Assembly: GCA_002189035.1 (NCBI GenBank)
Contig: NEEC01000012.1
Span: forward strand, 1-64,000
Source: Utricularia gibba
Lineage: Eukaryota > Streptophyta > Magnoliopsida > Lamiales > Lentibulariaceae
Length of the DNA: 64,000 nt
Direction: 5' to 3'
Both the position numbers and the translations under genes were made by a program. The notes below the pieces were generated by a model. It was given only the letters and a program-made list of their open reading frames with translations. It was not told the DNA's origin and made no database searches. This document shows, piece after piece, positions 1-10,956 of this stretch (positions are counted from its first letter, which is position 1; the number at the start of each line of letters is the position of its first letter).

Positions 1-720
1 AACCCTAAACCCTAAACCCTAAACCCTAAACCCTAAACCCTAAACCCTAAACCCTGAACCCTAAACCTAAACCCTGAACCCTAAACCCTAAACCCTAAAC
101 CCTGAACCCTAAACCCTAAACCCTAAACCCTAAAACCCTAAACCCTAAACCCTAAACCCTAAACCCTAAACCCTAAACCCTAAACCCTAAACCCTAAACC
201 CTAAACCCTAAACCCTAAACCCTAAACCCTAAACCCTAAACCTGAACCCAGAACCCGAAACCCGAAACCCTGAACCCGAAACCCTAAACCCTGAACCCTA
301 AACCCTAAACCCTAAACCCTAAACCCTGAACCCTGAACCCGAACCCGAAACCCTGAACCCGAACCCTAAACCCTAAACCCTAAACCCTAAACCCTAAACC
401 CTAAACCCTAAACCCTAAACCTAAACCCTACCCTAAACCCTGAACCCTGAACCCGAAAAACCCTAAACCCTAAACCCTAAACCCTAAACCCTAAACCCTA
501 AACCCTAAACCCTAACCCTAAACCCTGGACCCTGAACCTTGAAACCCTAAACCCTAAACCCTAAACCCTAAACCCTGGACCCTGAACCTTGAAACCCTAA
601 ACCCTGGACCCTAACCCTTGAAACCCTAAACCCTGAACCCTAAACCGTAAACCCTAAACCCTGAACCCTCAACCGTAAAATCTTAACCCTTCTACCCTAA
701 CCCTTAAACCCTTATCCCTA
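1..720 (+). repeat. Telomere: CCCTAAA array with a variant-repeat inner part
   Basis: Uninterrupted to lightly varied CCCTAAA (TTTAGGG on the other strand) fills the first ~240 bp. Further in, CCCTGAA, CCCGAAA, CCCTGGA and CCTTGAAA variants become common and the array fades near 700-720. The C-rich strand reads 5' to 3' into the chromosome, as expected at a left end. The rise in variants away from the end is normal for plant telomeres, because only the outer repeats are renewed by telomerase. Confidence 0.97.
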
Positions 721-2340
721 AACTGTAAATCGTGAACTTTATACCCTTAAACCTTAATCTTATACGTCATCTACTTATAGGGAACTTTGAAGGGATATGT
801 GTATCTAGTCATACTCACTCAACACGACATTCCTTAAATACATGTGTTGGTTTGGCGTTGGGAACATAGTGTTGTCATGGAGTTACGTAGAAGAACATTG
901 ATAGAAACTAAGCATGCATGTTAGAACATATGATTGGAGCTTTACGTTACTGGGTTTCTTAGGGACTTGAATGGGTAGTTATCAGTAATGTGTTAGTGGT
1001 ATCATATCGACCTGAGAAGCCTTCACCTTCCCCTCAAATACGCAACTCCTTCAACACAACAGGCTTCGACCTATTATCATCCACACGTATATGCATTTCA
1101 GTGGTTTTGGATGCATCCCATACGAAGGCCAATGAGCTCTTTGCATCTAGCCCGAACACCCACTTGGTTATCTCATTTAGTTGTGTGCTGTAGAAGGTGC
1201 ACATGTTAGAGCATCAGATAAAAGTGCAAACACTACTATTTTCATGAAGTGGGACTTGCGTGCTCCTCGAAGACCATATGCCAACATCAAAGTTTGTGAG
1301 ACACCATTGGATGAACTCACGGGCAAAGGACCTGAGGAAGACTATATATGCAAGGAAAAATCAAGGTATCAGCAAAACATCATACAACTATGCGGCATTG
1401 TAAACATATCTTACTATTTCAGCCATCCAATGCAACCTCTAGTACTTGGCTTTGAAGACAATGTCTGCAAGCACTTCGTTGACATCTATCACATGGAGCT
1501 TGCAAATGCGTTCCTTGATCGAAGTGATGGGGCTAGTGTAGGCCCACTTACTTGCATACCAATCAAGTTTTGCACGTAGTTGAGCATTCTCCTCCAAAAT
1601 TTTATTCACGTCCACACCAACACTTGGATGCGGATTGATTGTCTTTGTCCACATTGCTCCCTGCAACCCTCTATGAGTCATTAGCAAATGCTTGTGACAT
1701 CTCTTCCTCAATGATCACATCGTCAGGTTTTGAGCGCTCGCGCATAACTCTACCTTAACCACACCAAAAGTGCCAAGTACTAGCAACCTCCACCATAGGG
1801 GGTACTATGTCGCTCAAGACCTTGCTCTTTTCATTAAACATACTTAACAAAGCATCCACTTCCTGCCTTGGCATTCTATCAAATCCTACAACACGATTCA
1901 CCAGATAACATAAAACAACATACGCTAGCAATGCAATTGTACTACATGGGTTGTTGCCCTTTACCTTTCCAATCATCTTCGAAGAGCCAAGAGTAGTTGG
2001 AATCCGTAGGTCTTCAGGCGGACAAACCCAAATGAAGCTTGTCCACCAAGCATCATATCCATTTCGAATAGAAGTCACAAGTGCAATACCTAGCTTGTCT
2101 TTCCAATTTCAAGCACACACACTTACAAAACACTTTTCACGAAAAACAACTCCCTGAAATCGATACTCGTATTACGCTCTTTTGTGTTTTACGTTTTATA
2201 TATTTAAAATTTGTTAAGGAAACGACACGCAACAACCACCCATAAGAGCCATCGTTAACTATCTCCAAAATGCATGGACCTGGAATGACTATGCCACACC
2301 TTGTGGAATGTGGATGTCATAGTCATTATCAAGTTGTAGA
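721..2340. other. Subtelomeric spacer, no recognisable gene
   Basis: Unique-looking sequence follows the telomere. Short open frames exist on both strands, for example minus-strand frames at 1439-1711 and 1755-2078, the latter with a hydrophobic stretch. I recognise no domain and the frames are not joined by convincing splice sites. About 2105-2250 resembles 50660-50790 (see the retroelement-leader entry). Confidence 0.4.
2100..2250 (+). repeat. Retroelement leader relic
   Basis: The text around 2150-2200 (CTCCCTGAAATCGATACTCG, then a TGTGTTTTACGTTTT tract) closely parallels 50690-50750. It has the form of the untranslated leader just inside the 5' LTR of many plant LTR retrotransposons, where a 'tccctgtggatacga'-like phrase recurs. 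No flanking LTR or pol gene remains here. The family assignment is inference. Confidence 0.4.
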
Positions 2341-2899
2341 AGTCATAAAAAAAAAGACATCTTTCTATTCTTTTTATAGAAATACAAAGATTCGCTATCT
2401 TTTAACCGGAAATAAAGAGTCAATAAGGAGATATTTTCTCTTCATCCGAGGTTCATTTCATTCATGAGGATCTACCATTGCTATTTTATTGAATAAGAGG
2501 AATCCCTTGGATATGGAGTTTTCTTGATCATCAATACAACCTATCCAACATAGAACCGATCGAATTCTCTTTCTCAAGATATCTTCCAAACTCTTGGGGT
2601 CATAGCTCCCCTTTAGGGTTCTTTGCACCTAGATAGTACCAGGACCCCCTCACTGAAGTTATTGATTCTGTCACCTACTTGACTTAGGTTCAAATCAATA
2701 TGAATAGGAAGAAACCTCTGCTAGCATTCTCCACCCTCTTCATCTCTACCAGGGCTCCCTGCTCTCCTTAGTGAAAATCGTACACATTTTTTACTGTTAC
2801 TTAGTATTGGCAAATGATGGTGTGCAATGTCAACCATAGACCTCCATCTTTCTTTCTACGTGTTCCAGTTTCTTTGGTCACTTTCAATCATTACTAATT

Positions 2900-3150
2900 G
2901 GTATCTTTATTTATGCATCAATGACGATAGCAGCATTCGCCATAGTTTCAGCATTATTTTAGATATATATGATTACAATTATCTACTCTCCCAAGAGAGT
3001 AAAACAACCTGAATCCTAGGAGCTAATCCAAAATCACCTATTCGATTGACAAGCATAGCACACACTAATCCCTACAAGTGCCCCTAGTAGGCTGACCGCC
3101 CTACCTAAACCAATCATCATATCAGTCCCAAGGCCCTTTTATGCGAGGCT
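2900..3150 (-). pseudogene. nad5: Nuclear copy of mitochondrial DNA (nad5 fragments)
   Basis: On the minus strand, about 3011-3060 reads AMLVNRIGDFGLAPRI, nearly identical to the conserved plant mitochondrial NADH dehydrogenase subunit 5 segment. The following bases (GGTTGTTTTACTCTC, about 2997-3011) also match nad5 DNA before the reading frame decays. A second phrase, DMMIGLG at about 3101-3130, resembles a more C-terminal nad5 segment. If real, the piece is rearranged. There is no full domain and there are stops, so this is a dead NUMT, not a gene. The flanking 2340-2900 could be mitochondrial spacer from the same insertion, but I cannot confirm it. Confidence 0.65.
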
Positions 3151-3199
3151 ATTTGATAGTCAGAATTGTAGAAGGAGACAAGTCCATTAGTAAGTCGTC

Positions 3200-3900
3200 G
3201 GCATAGAGGGGATAGTTGTCATTTTTCTAATACTATTCGTTCTTCTTTTTCAATATAGTTGTAGAAAATCAAATAAATAATAGTATAAAACTTGTTTGGT
3301 TTAGCTTATCAATAGAAATACACATAAATCAACAAATAATTCAGAAACTAAAGAAATGCAATAACTTGAATAAATATAATCACATAAAAGTAGACAAGTT
3401 TAAGTGAATAACCACAAAATAAAATAAAATATCTTTAAATTCGTATATGTAAAATGATAAAACCTTTGTTAAATCAAGAAGGATGTCATAGGTTGCAATG
3501 TATATATTTTACTCTTTCAACAATACCCTCGACTCCTTCTCTTCGTGCAAAATCACCAATTGCCTATCCAAGTGTTTGGGTACAATACTTTAGCAAAAAA
3601 AATAAGAACTCAACTCTTACTTGATGGAGGAGAATAGGTTTACATGTTTGAAACTAAAAACATAGAGATTGGGATTTACCAAGTTAGGGTTGAGGAAATT
3701 TATATTTGATTTTTACCCGAATCTAATTAAGAACCAATTGGGTAATCGATTTTGGTTCCTAATCGATCTCAATCCAGATATAGATATAAAAATCATTAAT
3801 AAGGTTTGGTTTCAGTTTTTGTTAGTATAGGATTGAACCCAGCCTATGATATCCCTAGATACTATGTCAAAAGAGTTTATCCTTCTTCTCTCAAAAATAA
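3200..3900. other. AT-rich spacer, nothing recognised
   Basis: Low-complexity AT-rich sequence with short poly-A/T runs. No coding frame of note and no repeat structure that I can define. Confidence 0.4.
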
Positions 3901-3949
3901 TATTGTAGGCCATTCAAGATTGCAACACAATGAATTCACAATCTTTTGA

Positions 3950-4150
3950 TTACAAGAACTTTTCATAAGCTTGAGTAAATTTCAACATCACCTTACCAAC
4001 AAGAATGATGGAATGCTGGTCATAAAACCATATACAGGCTTTGAAAGATAGGATGTCTTCTTCATTCATACCAAATTGCTGCACCACATCATCAAGAATA
4101 AGGTTATATGAGCTTCCCTGATCCACTAAAATGTAATTGATCTTAGTCAT
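3950..4150 (-). pseudogene. Ty3/gypsy aspartic-protease fragment
   Basis: A 66-residue minus-strand frame contains ILVDQGSSYNLI, in the style of the retroviral-type aspartic protease active site (hydrophobic-hydrophobic-D-x-G-S-S) of plant gypsy Pol. It is followed by a V..FGM and SFKA...YDQHS pattern similar to the segment after the active site. The canonical D-[ST]-G has become D-Q-G. Neighbouring frames show no intact gag or reverse transcriptase, so this is a relic. The call rests on a short match. Confidence 0.45.
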
Positions 4151-5780
4151 ATTGACATATTCTAAAAGGATGAGGGATCATAGATGGGTTACAATAGATC
4201 CACAACATCATTTGGTCCATAAGAGATGGACATATCTGTAAACATGTGATTATGAGAAGTCTCCTCAATGTGTAAATGACTAGTTTAGTCATGCGATATT
4301 TCAAGCATATTACTCGAGGCTACATATCAATTGGAGTACCTCTAAAAATAGACTTAATTTCCTCTTTGAGATTTTTAACATTGCCTTGCAAGAGGACAAC
4401 CTCTTTTAGGTCTCATTTGGGGCATATAGTATCATACGTGCAATTTGAATGCATAGTATTGAACCAAAGATCCGTTACATGAAAATCCATGTTTTAATGA
4501 GTCAAGCATGATAGCCTCATCTTGCATGTTCATGTGTCCCCATCATTGAGGGTGAAATAGAATACATATTGCTAATCTACGATTTTCTTGATGTATGAAA
4601 AGATGTCAAGTCTTTAGGCCTTGTCACAACCCTATGGTTGGTTGTGTTTGAGGAGTTATCAGGTTTGAAGTCCTTTCTCACATACCAATGGGGAGGTATT
4701 GGATCATTGTCTCGTCCATAACTTTATTGAAGTAGAGTTTTCCTAAAAGAGCTCTAATACATTGAAAGTTATTTTGCAAAGATCCATTAAAAGTGAAGAT
4801 TACTAAGTGGAGTCTATAGAGGCGAGAATTGCTTGGCAAAGTCCCATTGGTTGATGGGCTAACCCTCATGCACTCTCAAGTTAAGCAGTGTTGAGACTTT
4901 TAACAGATATAGGGTTCACATAATAAGCTTGTTCATCGAATTACATCTCAGAACACTGAAGAGTATGTTTTGTCCCCAATGAACTTAGAACAACCATAAC
5001 CAGGGCTATTGATGGTTACCGAGATGAGAAGAGCACCCCATGGAGGTAGTCCAAGGGAGAAGGCTTCTCAAGTGATTCAATAGATAGTAATGGCTAATGT
5101 AAATGAGTCACCACCAACTAATCCTCTAAGGCCACATTTATTAGTTGGATATAAATTATTATGATTTAATTAATGCTTAGAATGATGGTTTCTTTGGAAT
5201 CCTGTGTTTGGTAGATAGGTTACAATTATTTGCGATTAGCAACTTTATATGTTTGTTAGATATATTCAAAATTGATATTTGTGAGAAAATATAACAAATT
5301 ATGTAATATATACTCATTGTGTTTAATTTATTATGAAATCGCCTCTTTAGAAACCTATATAAAATGTTTGAAAATTCAAACATCATTGGAATTTCAAAAC
5401 CCTTGTGATGCTGCAATCGCATTGCGATGCCATTGGCCTCTTGCAGAATTATTTGATGGATCAGATTTGATCGAAGGAAGAATTGGGAGTTGGGTGTTAC
5501 ATTAAGTAGATGTATTTGAAAAATATCTAAGAAATTCGTTTTATTATCTGTCTGAATGGCATGCAATTGTCATTTTGATATGTGATTTATTTATCAATAG
5601 ATTTGTAACACATTTTTTGGATAATTGCGACTCTTTTTTTATTAGAATGTTGTTATATTTTTTGAGGATTTGGATATATCTATGTGTGTATGGTTTATTT
5701 GTTGATTGGGTATTTGTTTTGTGTTGTTGCAATGGTTGTAATGCACATAACTTCAATGAAACACACATGTGGGAGAAGTG
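4151..5780. other. Spacer with short open frames only
   Basis: Moderately AT-rich. Overlapping short frames on both strands around 5177-5784 look like shadows in low-complexity DNA. No domain, RNA gene or defined repeat was seen. Confidence 0.35.
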
Positions 5781-5784
5781 GTGA

Positions 5785-6350
5785 TAACAACAAGATCAAA
5801 AAACAATGGAAACCTGATGGAGAATGGTTTCTCAACAAGTCAGGTACCGACTTTGATAACTCCACTAATATGGTGGATGCTAGTAAAGATCTATGGGTTG
5901 AGTTCAAATATATATTATTATTAAGATTCAAACTTTCATTGTGTGTGCAACATAATGAGAAGATATACAATGTATTGAGGTTTAAGAAGTTGCCTTATTA
6001 TTAAGATTGGTGCATCATATTTGATAAAGATAGAGCAACTTGAGATTTTGCTAAGAGTGTCCCTAACACTACTCATGTTGCACAATGAATTGATGAATAT
6101 ATAGTTGGGTTTGAACAAGCATCACAATTTTTGAAATACCCAAAAGGTGAGTTTGACTTGAAAATAAATGACTTACAACCATCAAATGATGCATCCTCCA
6201 CATATGATGTGTATCTCTCATCATATGTTGGAAACCACACAAGTAATCGGTCTATGTGAACAAGTGGTGATGAGATGAGAAAGAAAAGAAAGAGGAAAAA
6301 TCTGGAATTCAATACCTTGGTGGAAGAGATGAAAGAAATGTGTAAGTGAA
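5785..6350 (+). pseudogene. Myb/SANT-like DNA-binding protein remnant
   Basis: Plus-strand text at about 5950-6060 reads LPYY-stop-DWCIIFDKDRAT-stop-DFAKSV. It resembles the end of the Myb/SANT-like domain of L10-interacting MYB and Harbinger-associated proteins (L-P-x-Y-x-x-x-x-x-I-F-G-K-x-x-A-T-G). A further stretch to about 6320 ends in a Lys/Arg-rich nuclear-localisation-like run (about 6278-6300). At least four in-frame stops (about 6001, 6039, 6087, 6256) and no start make it a pseudogene. These domains occur both in host genes and in PIF/Harbinger transposons; I cannot tell which this was. Confidence 0.45.
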
Positions 6351-6379
6351 CGAATGATTAATAACACATGAATTTTCTT

Positions 6380-7680
6380 ATTATTAGAATAAGAAAATTA
6401 TGCTTTGAATCATGTTTTAAGTGTTTATTTTATATTTTTTAGTATTTTTATCAAATTTTAGGACATAATGTGATTTTATGTGTTAATGGGCTAAATCCTT
6501 TGATTTAGCCCATCCCATGTTATTAACATTTTTTTCTAGTCTAGCAGCAAAGTTCTAAAATCAAAGAGGAAGCATGCATTTCGTGCATGTAGAGATTTGG
6601 AAGAATGGGCAACATTAAAAGATGTATAATGCATTGTTCTACTATCCACAGTTTGCAGGTTCAGGCCAGGAATAGTGCTGGTGTTAGGAACAGTGCAATG
6701 GAGTAAAGAAGGGGAGATATTTTTCGAAAAAGAGAAAACGCGTAGCGAACAGAGGAGTGCACGAGGGGGGCTTCTCCCCCAACATGAAGAGTATTGAACC
6801 AGGAGAGGAGAAGAAGAACTTCATCCTCAAGAATAGCATCAAAGCCCAGTCCAGCGCTACTGTTCCGGCTCCGGAACAGTAGCAGATAGAAACGAAAACC
6901 CTTACTACTTTACTTTAGTTTGTTGATGTTTTTAGTTTCTGCAACCCACTTCTGTACGATGTTCTTGACATTTTCGTTGTTTTATGTTAATGTCATTACT
7001 CTTTACCTTCCAAATATGAGTAGCTAGAACCTTAGAGATGCCTTAAGGTGAAGCATGGTGATGGGGATCTAGGAGTCTTAATAAAAATTCATCATTGTTT
7101 CTTAGCTCTTGTTTCTATTAATCCATGGGTAGACCTAAGAAGGAGAACAAGTAGTTTCACAACTGAGATGTTTGGTTTAGAGGTAGACCAACAAATCAAG
7201 ATGGGAGCAGTAGATGTTAGTCCGGGGTAGAACTGAGTAGATCTAGTTCTATATGTTTTGCATGCGGGGAGACCTAAGTGCAATGTTGGTGATTATATTA
7301 GGGACTAGTTTAGCCGAAAATATGATGAATGACCTGGGTAGACTTAGATTATTTGAAGTTGTGAGTATAGGAATATGGTAAATTAAATTAGACACCTTAG
7401 CATCACACCACCTGCAGACCCTTAAGGCATCTTCATATTATTTTGAGTTAGAACCAGTACTTGTTACCTTTCGCATTTAAGCCTAATTTTGTTTACTGAA
7501 CTTATTTGTCACTACTAGTCCGAACTTAGACTAAGACCTAATGTTATTCGGAAAACTGCATCTGCTGAAACAGTTAGCAAGCACAAACTCCTTGTGATCG
7601 ACCCCGAAATCCACTATACAAGTTTTCTAAATTTGTCTTTTGTGTAGATTAGGGCTTATAAATTTATTTGATAACAAAAT
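6380..7680 (+). mobile_element. LTR-retroelement relic, hairpin family copy 1
   Basis: A perfect 12-bp stem with a CTTT loop lies at 6486-6513 (left arm ATGGGCTAAATC). About 150 bp downstream (6650-6700) is a phrase centred on GGAATAGTGCTGG. About 1.1 kb downstream (7585-7620) is a CTCCTTGTGATCGACCCCG leader-like phrase. The same three landmarks recur in the same order and at similar spacing at 43890-44970, which defines a shared element. No coding capacity remains. Naming it an LTR plus leader is inference from the TATA box and leader phrase of copy 2. Confidence 0.5.
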
Positions 7681-9685
7681 TTCTATTTTTGCAACGACAT
7701 TAGGAAATTTTCATTTATCAAATTAAGCACAATGCAACAATCAGAAGTGACATAGTATATATTGAGTAATCCTATCAAACCACAACTCTTCCTTGACTGC
7801 AATGTGGAGCATGACGTTATGGTGTTAAAGATTGCAAAAAAAAAAACCATGTTATACAAATTTGTAATGGGATAATATAATCTTATATGTCTAGCTGATC
7901 TACTATAAAAACATACACATCAACTTTTATCAATGGAATTAAAGGGTTAAACCCACATAACATACATGGCCTAAAAGCTATGCATGAAGCACGCTAGTAT
8001 GGGAAGATCAACTTCATGGAATGGATAAAAGACGTATGATTTGTGAGTCATATCTTCTTTGGTTTAAATCCATCTCCTTACCTAGCGTATGTTTCTTTGA
8101 CATTTTCTCTACTTTGAGCCTATGACTCTTGTCATGTTGGCATGATTGACATTTGTTTCTTCAAGGCTATGACTTCATGTCTATGATTATTGTTTGTCGA
8201 GAGTTATACTTTACATAATGGATGCCCCGCAACTACATAGCTTGGGACGGGAGAATTTCTGAGCCCTTAGCTTTGATCAGATATTCATGACCCTTGGGTA
8301 TGGGTTCTTCTTGGGATTTGAGAAATCTTGTGTCCCGTAAACAATTTGGTTTCCTTAGAAGTATCTATTTGTTTGATCTTGATGGCAAGCTTTCCTTCTC
8401 TCTTCTTGCATGTTGTTGCTAGGGTGTTGTGTAATACCATGCTAATCAATCAATTTGTGTCTTCAATGGATTGGTAATAATATTCTTGTCCAAATCGCAT
8501 GGGCCAAGATAATTTCTCAATGTTTCCATCATCCCCTTCAAAATAAGTGAAATACCTTGTATCACTTTGTTAAATCTCTCTAAGAAGTTTTGAAAGGATT
8601 TTCTTACAAACGCATACTCCAAGACTTCTAATTCCATTTTTTTATCTACTTTTTGAAGATGAACTTTAAATTTTTATTAATTTTAGTATTGTTTATATTT
8701 TTATGTATAATATGGATTAAATTGATGATTATTAATGTTTTTCTAAGTGTTAACAGTAGTATTATGAATCAAATTAAACTAATTTGAGTGTACAAAGTCG
8801 ATGGGACACAATACACAAGAGGTGATGTTGCCCCCTTCCTCTAGATTCAGACCAGCAGCACAAGGATGCCAGAAATAATAATATATTTTGAAAAATGAAA
8901 GAAACAAAAAGGAGGGGGCCAAGATATTTTTGGAGAACGCAACCAAGGAGGGGGAGGGAGAAGACCATTTAGGAGGAGATTTCGACTTGTAACTTTTTAA
9001 GCACTTAACCTCAACTCCATGCTACTTTTTCGAGTCATAAATAGTAGGTGATGGAAAATTCAGAATTTAATTTTATTTTCTTTATGCATTGTGAATATTT
9101 TATGTTTCTTGTTATACTTTCGAAGTTATGACTATGAAGATACATTTACTTTCAATTTATGAAGTCATGACTCTACCCTCCAAGTTTAGGAGATGCTTTG
9201 GTATGTATGAATGTGGTGTGGAATCAAGTTTATGGTTTTGATCTTAATTTTTGCATGGATGCTATTTATTTTATCATGCATCAGGTAGACCTAAGGGATA
9301 GAATAACTAGTAGCATAGCAACCGAATTTGAGGGTATACCAAAGAGTGAGAACGAATAGATTAGGTGGTACTTTCGAGTAGTACCAATAAAGTAGACTTA
9401 GCTCTATTTATTCTCACAAATTGGTAGATCAATGAGTAAAAAGGGTAGGAAAACTAGAGATTATTATAGCCAAAAATATAGAAAATGACTTAGATATACT
9501 TAGGCTATATCGATTTATATGAGTCTCAAATTACAAATTGAAATTGATAACTTATCTACCACATCACTTGAGTTATCTTAAAACATCATAATTTTAATTT
9601 GCGCAAAAACTTGAGTTTGTTACTTTTTGAATTATTATCTAATTTAGATTATCGATTCTAGATACTATCTTTAGTTTAGTCTAGA
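7681..9685. other. Gene-poor AT-rich spacer
   Basis: Short frames such as the minus-strand 8446-8637 and 8774-8968 carry no domain I recognise. A vague resemblance of the first to retroelement gag was not strong enough to call. Confidence 0.35.
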
Positions 9686-9920
9686 GTAGTGTTTTGAAAA
9701 ATTTTTAAAAGATATTTCTATTTTTTTAAAAGTAAAAATAGTTTTGTTCTAGAATATTTTTAATTGTAAAAGTAATTCTATCAAAAACACTTTTAAAATT
9801 ATAACTATAAAAGTTATTTTTGAAAAAGTAAGGAATTTGTTACTTTTATTTTTTATTTTTACTTTTCAAAATTATTTTTGAAAAGTAAAAACAAGTTTCA
9901 AAAATTTTACAGAACACTAC
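9686..9920. mobile_element. Small MITE-like inverted-repeat element
   Basis: A 235-bp AT-rich block opens with GTAGTGTTTTGAAAAATTTT and closes with sequence whose complement is GTAGTGTTCTGTAAAATTTT, giving terminal inverted repeats of more than 20 bp with a few mismatches. The interior consists of further complementary runs (AAAAGTAAAAATAG / TTTTTACTTTT). No convincing target-site duplication was seen. Because AT-rich DNA forms such matches easily, confidence is moderate. Confidence 0.5.
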
Positions 9921-10956
9921 TTTGGACTAGAAGTGAAACTATTCTGTTATTTTGCATCTAAAAAAATATCTTGTAAACATATGCTTTTCGTGATTAACCT
10001 TGATTATCTTATACATTTTATTTCACAAAATATTTCTTTTTTTATAAGGATTATAAATTTCATTAGACACGAAAATTAAATTTACAATGATATTTATCAA
10101 AATTTTTGTTTATCATATTCTAATCATCCCTCCACTTTATTATCAGACTTCTACTTATTTTATGACTATCCTTGTGATGTTATCGAGCTTTGGTTTGGGG
10201 ATTTTTGGAAAACATGGAGATCTATGAAATAAATTGATGTGGGTGAGAAGGTGTGTTTTATTATATTTGAAAGAATATGCCATTTGTTCATTGTAAAAAA
10301 TAATTTTTTCTACATTTTCAATACTATGTGGTATTTTCAGATTTTTGAACGATAATTTGAAAACTAATGAATGAAAATAGAAAATTTCTGTTTTGCTATT
10401 ATGAAATCAATCCAGTTTCATTTATATTAGTCTGAATTGGCATAACATAAAAAATCGATTTTTCATGTTTGATTAAAATTAAAACAAATAAACTTTAATG
10501 AAAAAAGTAAAAAAGGTGATTATTTTATTGAAATTATCTATATGCTTTTATTGTATGGATGTGTATGGCCGGGTGTTATTTCTTATCCAACTGAGTTTGT
10601 TGGGTCCATGGACTGTTAATAAAATTGGGGGCCTTCGCTTTTGTAACTCTTGAATCATCAACTTTACAGTTGCTTTTTCAAACTTCTTGCGAGCAGTGCT
10701 CTCGGAGTTTCACAAACAGAAGGGCACGTTGCCCAGGTGTTGTTCCTTCGTCATCATCGTATTTCTCAGATGACCAAAATCCTCTATGGAGGATATAATA
10801 GCAGCATTCCCCTCCATCAGCACCTTCGTACTGTGGACAAGCGGGCTGTGCTGCGTCCCCACTTTGAATGAACCAGCACGCCCCTAAAGTTCGGGTTCGC
10901 TCTGCAGGCTCTTCGAGCCAGGAAACAAGCTCGCTACGACGCTAAAACGGACGGTA
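9921..10956. other. Spacer and 3' flank of the EDR1-like kinase gene
   Basis: About 9921-10630 is AT-rich with no gene. About 10640-10956 has normal base composition and lies directly after the kinase stop codon on the minus strand, so it is probably its 3' untranslated region. The short plus-strand frame at 10650-10871 is taken as a shadow. Confidence 0.4.

Noticed and set aside
990-2157. Overlapping short frames on both strands that could be a subtelomeric gene
   Set aside because: No recognised domain, no start with supporting context, no phase-consistent splicing. Read as chance frames.
2340-2640. Possible plastid DNA insertion
   Set aside because: Organelle-like in texture, but no plastid gene could be identified. 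If organellar, mitochondrial spacer linked to the nad5 piece is more likely.
5177-6118. Several 60-130 residue frames in AT-rich DNA
   Set aside because: They overlap on opposite strands and are Ile/Asn/Lys-rich, as expected from base composition. Only the Myb/SANT-like text had outside support.
8446-8637. Possible retroelement gag fragment on the minus strand
   Set aside because: Resemblance to Copia gag spacing was vague, with no zinc knuckle or conserved motif.
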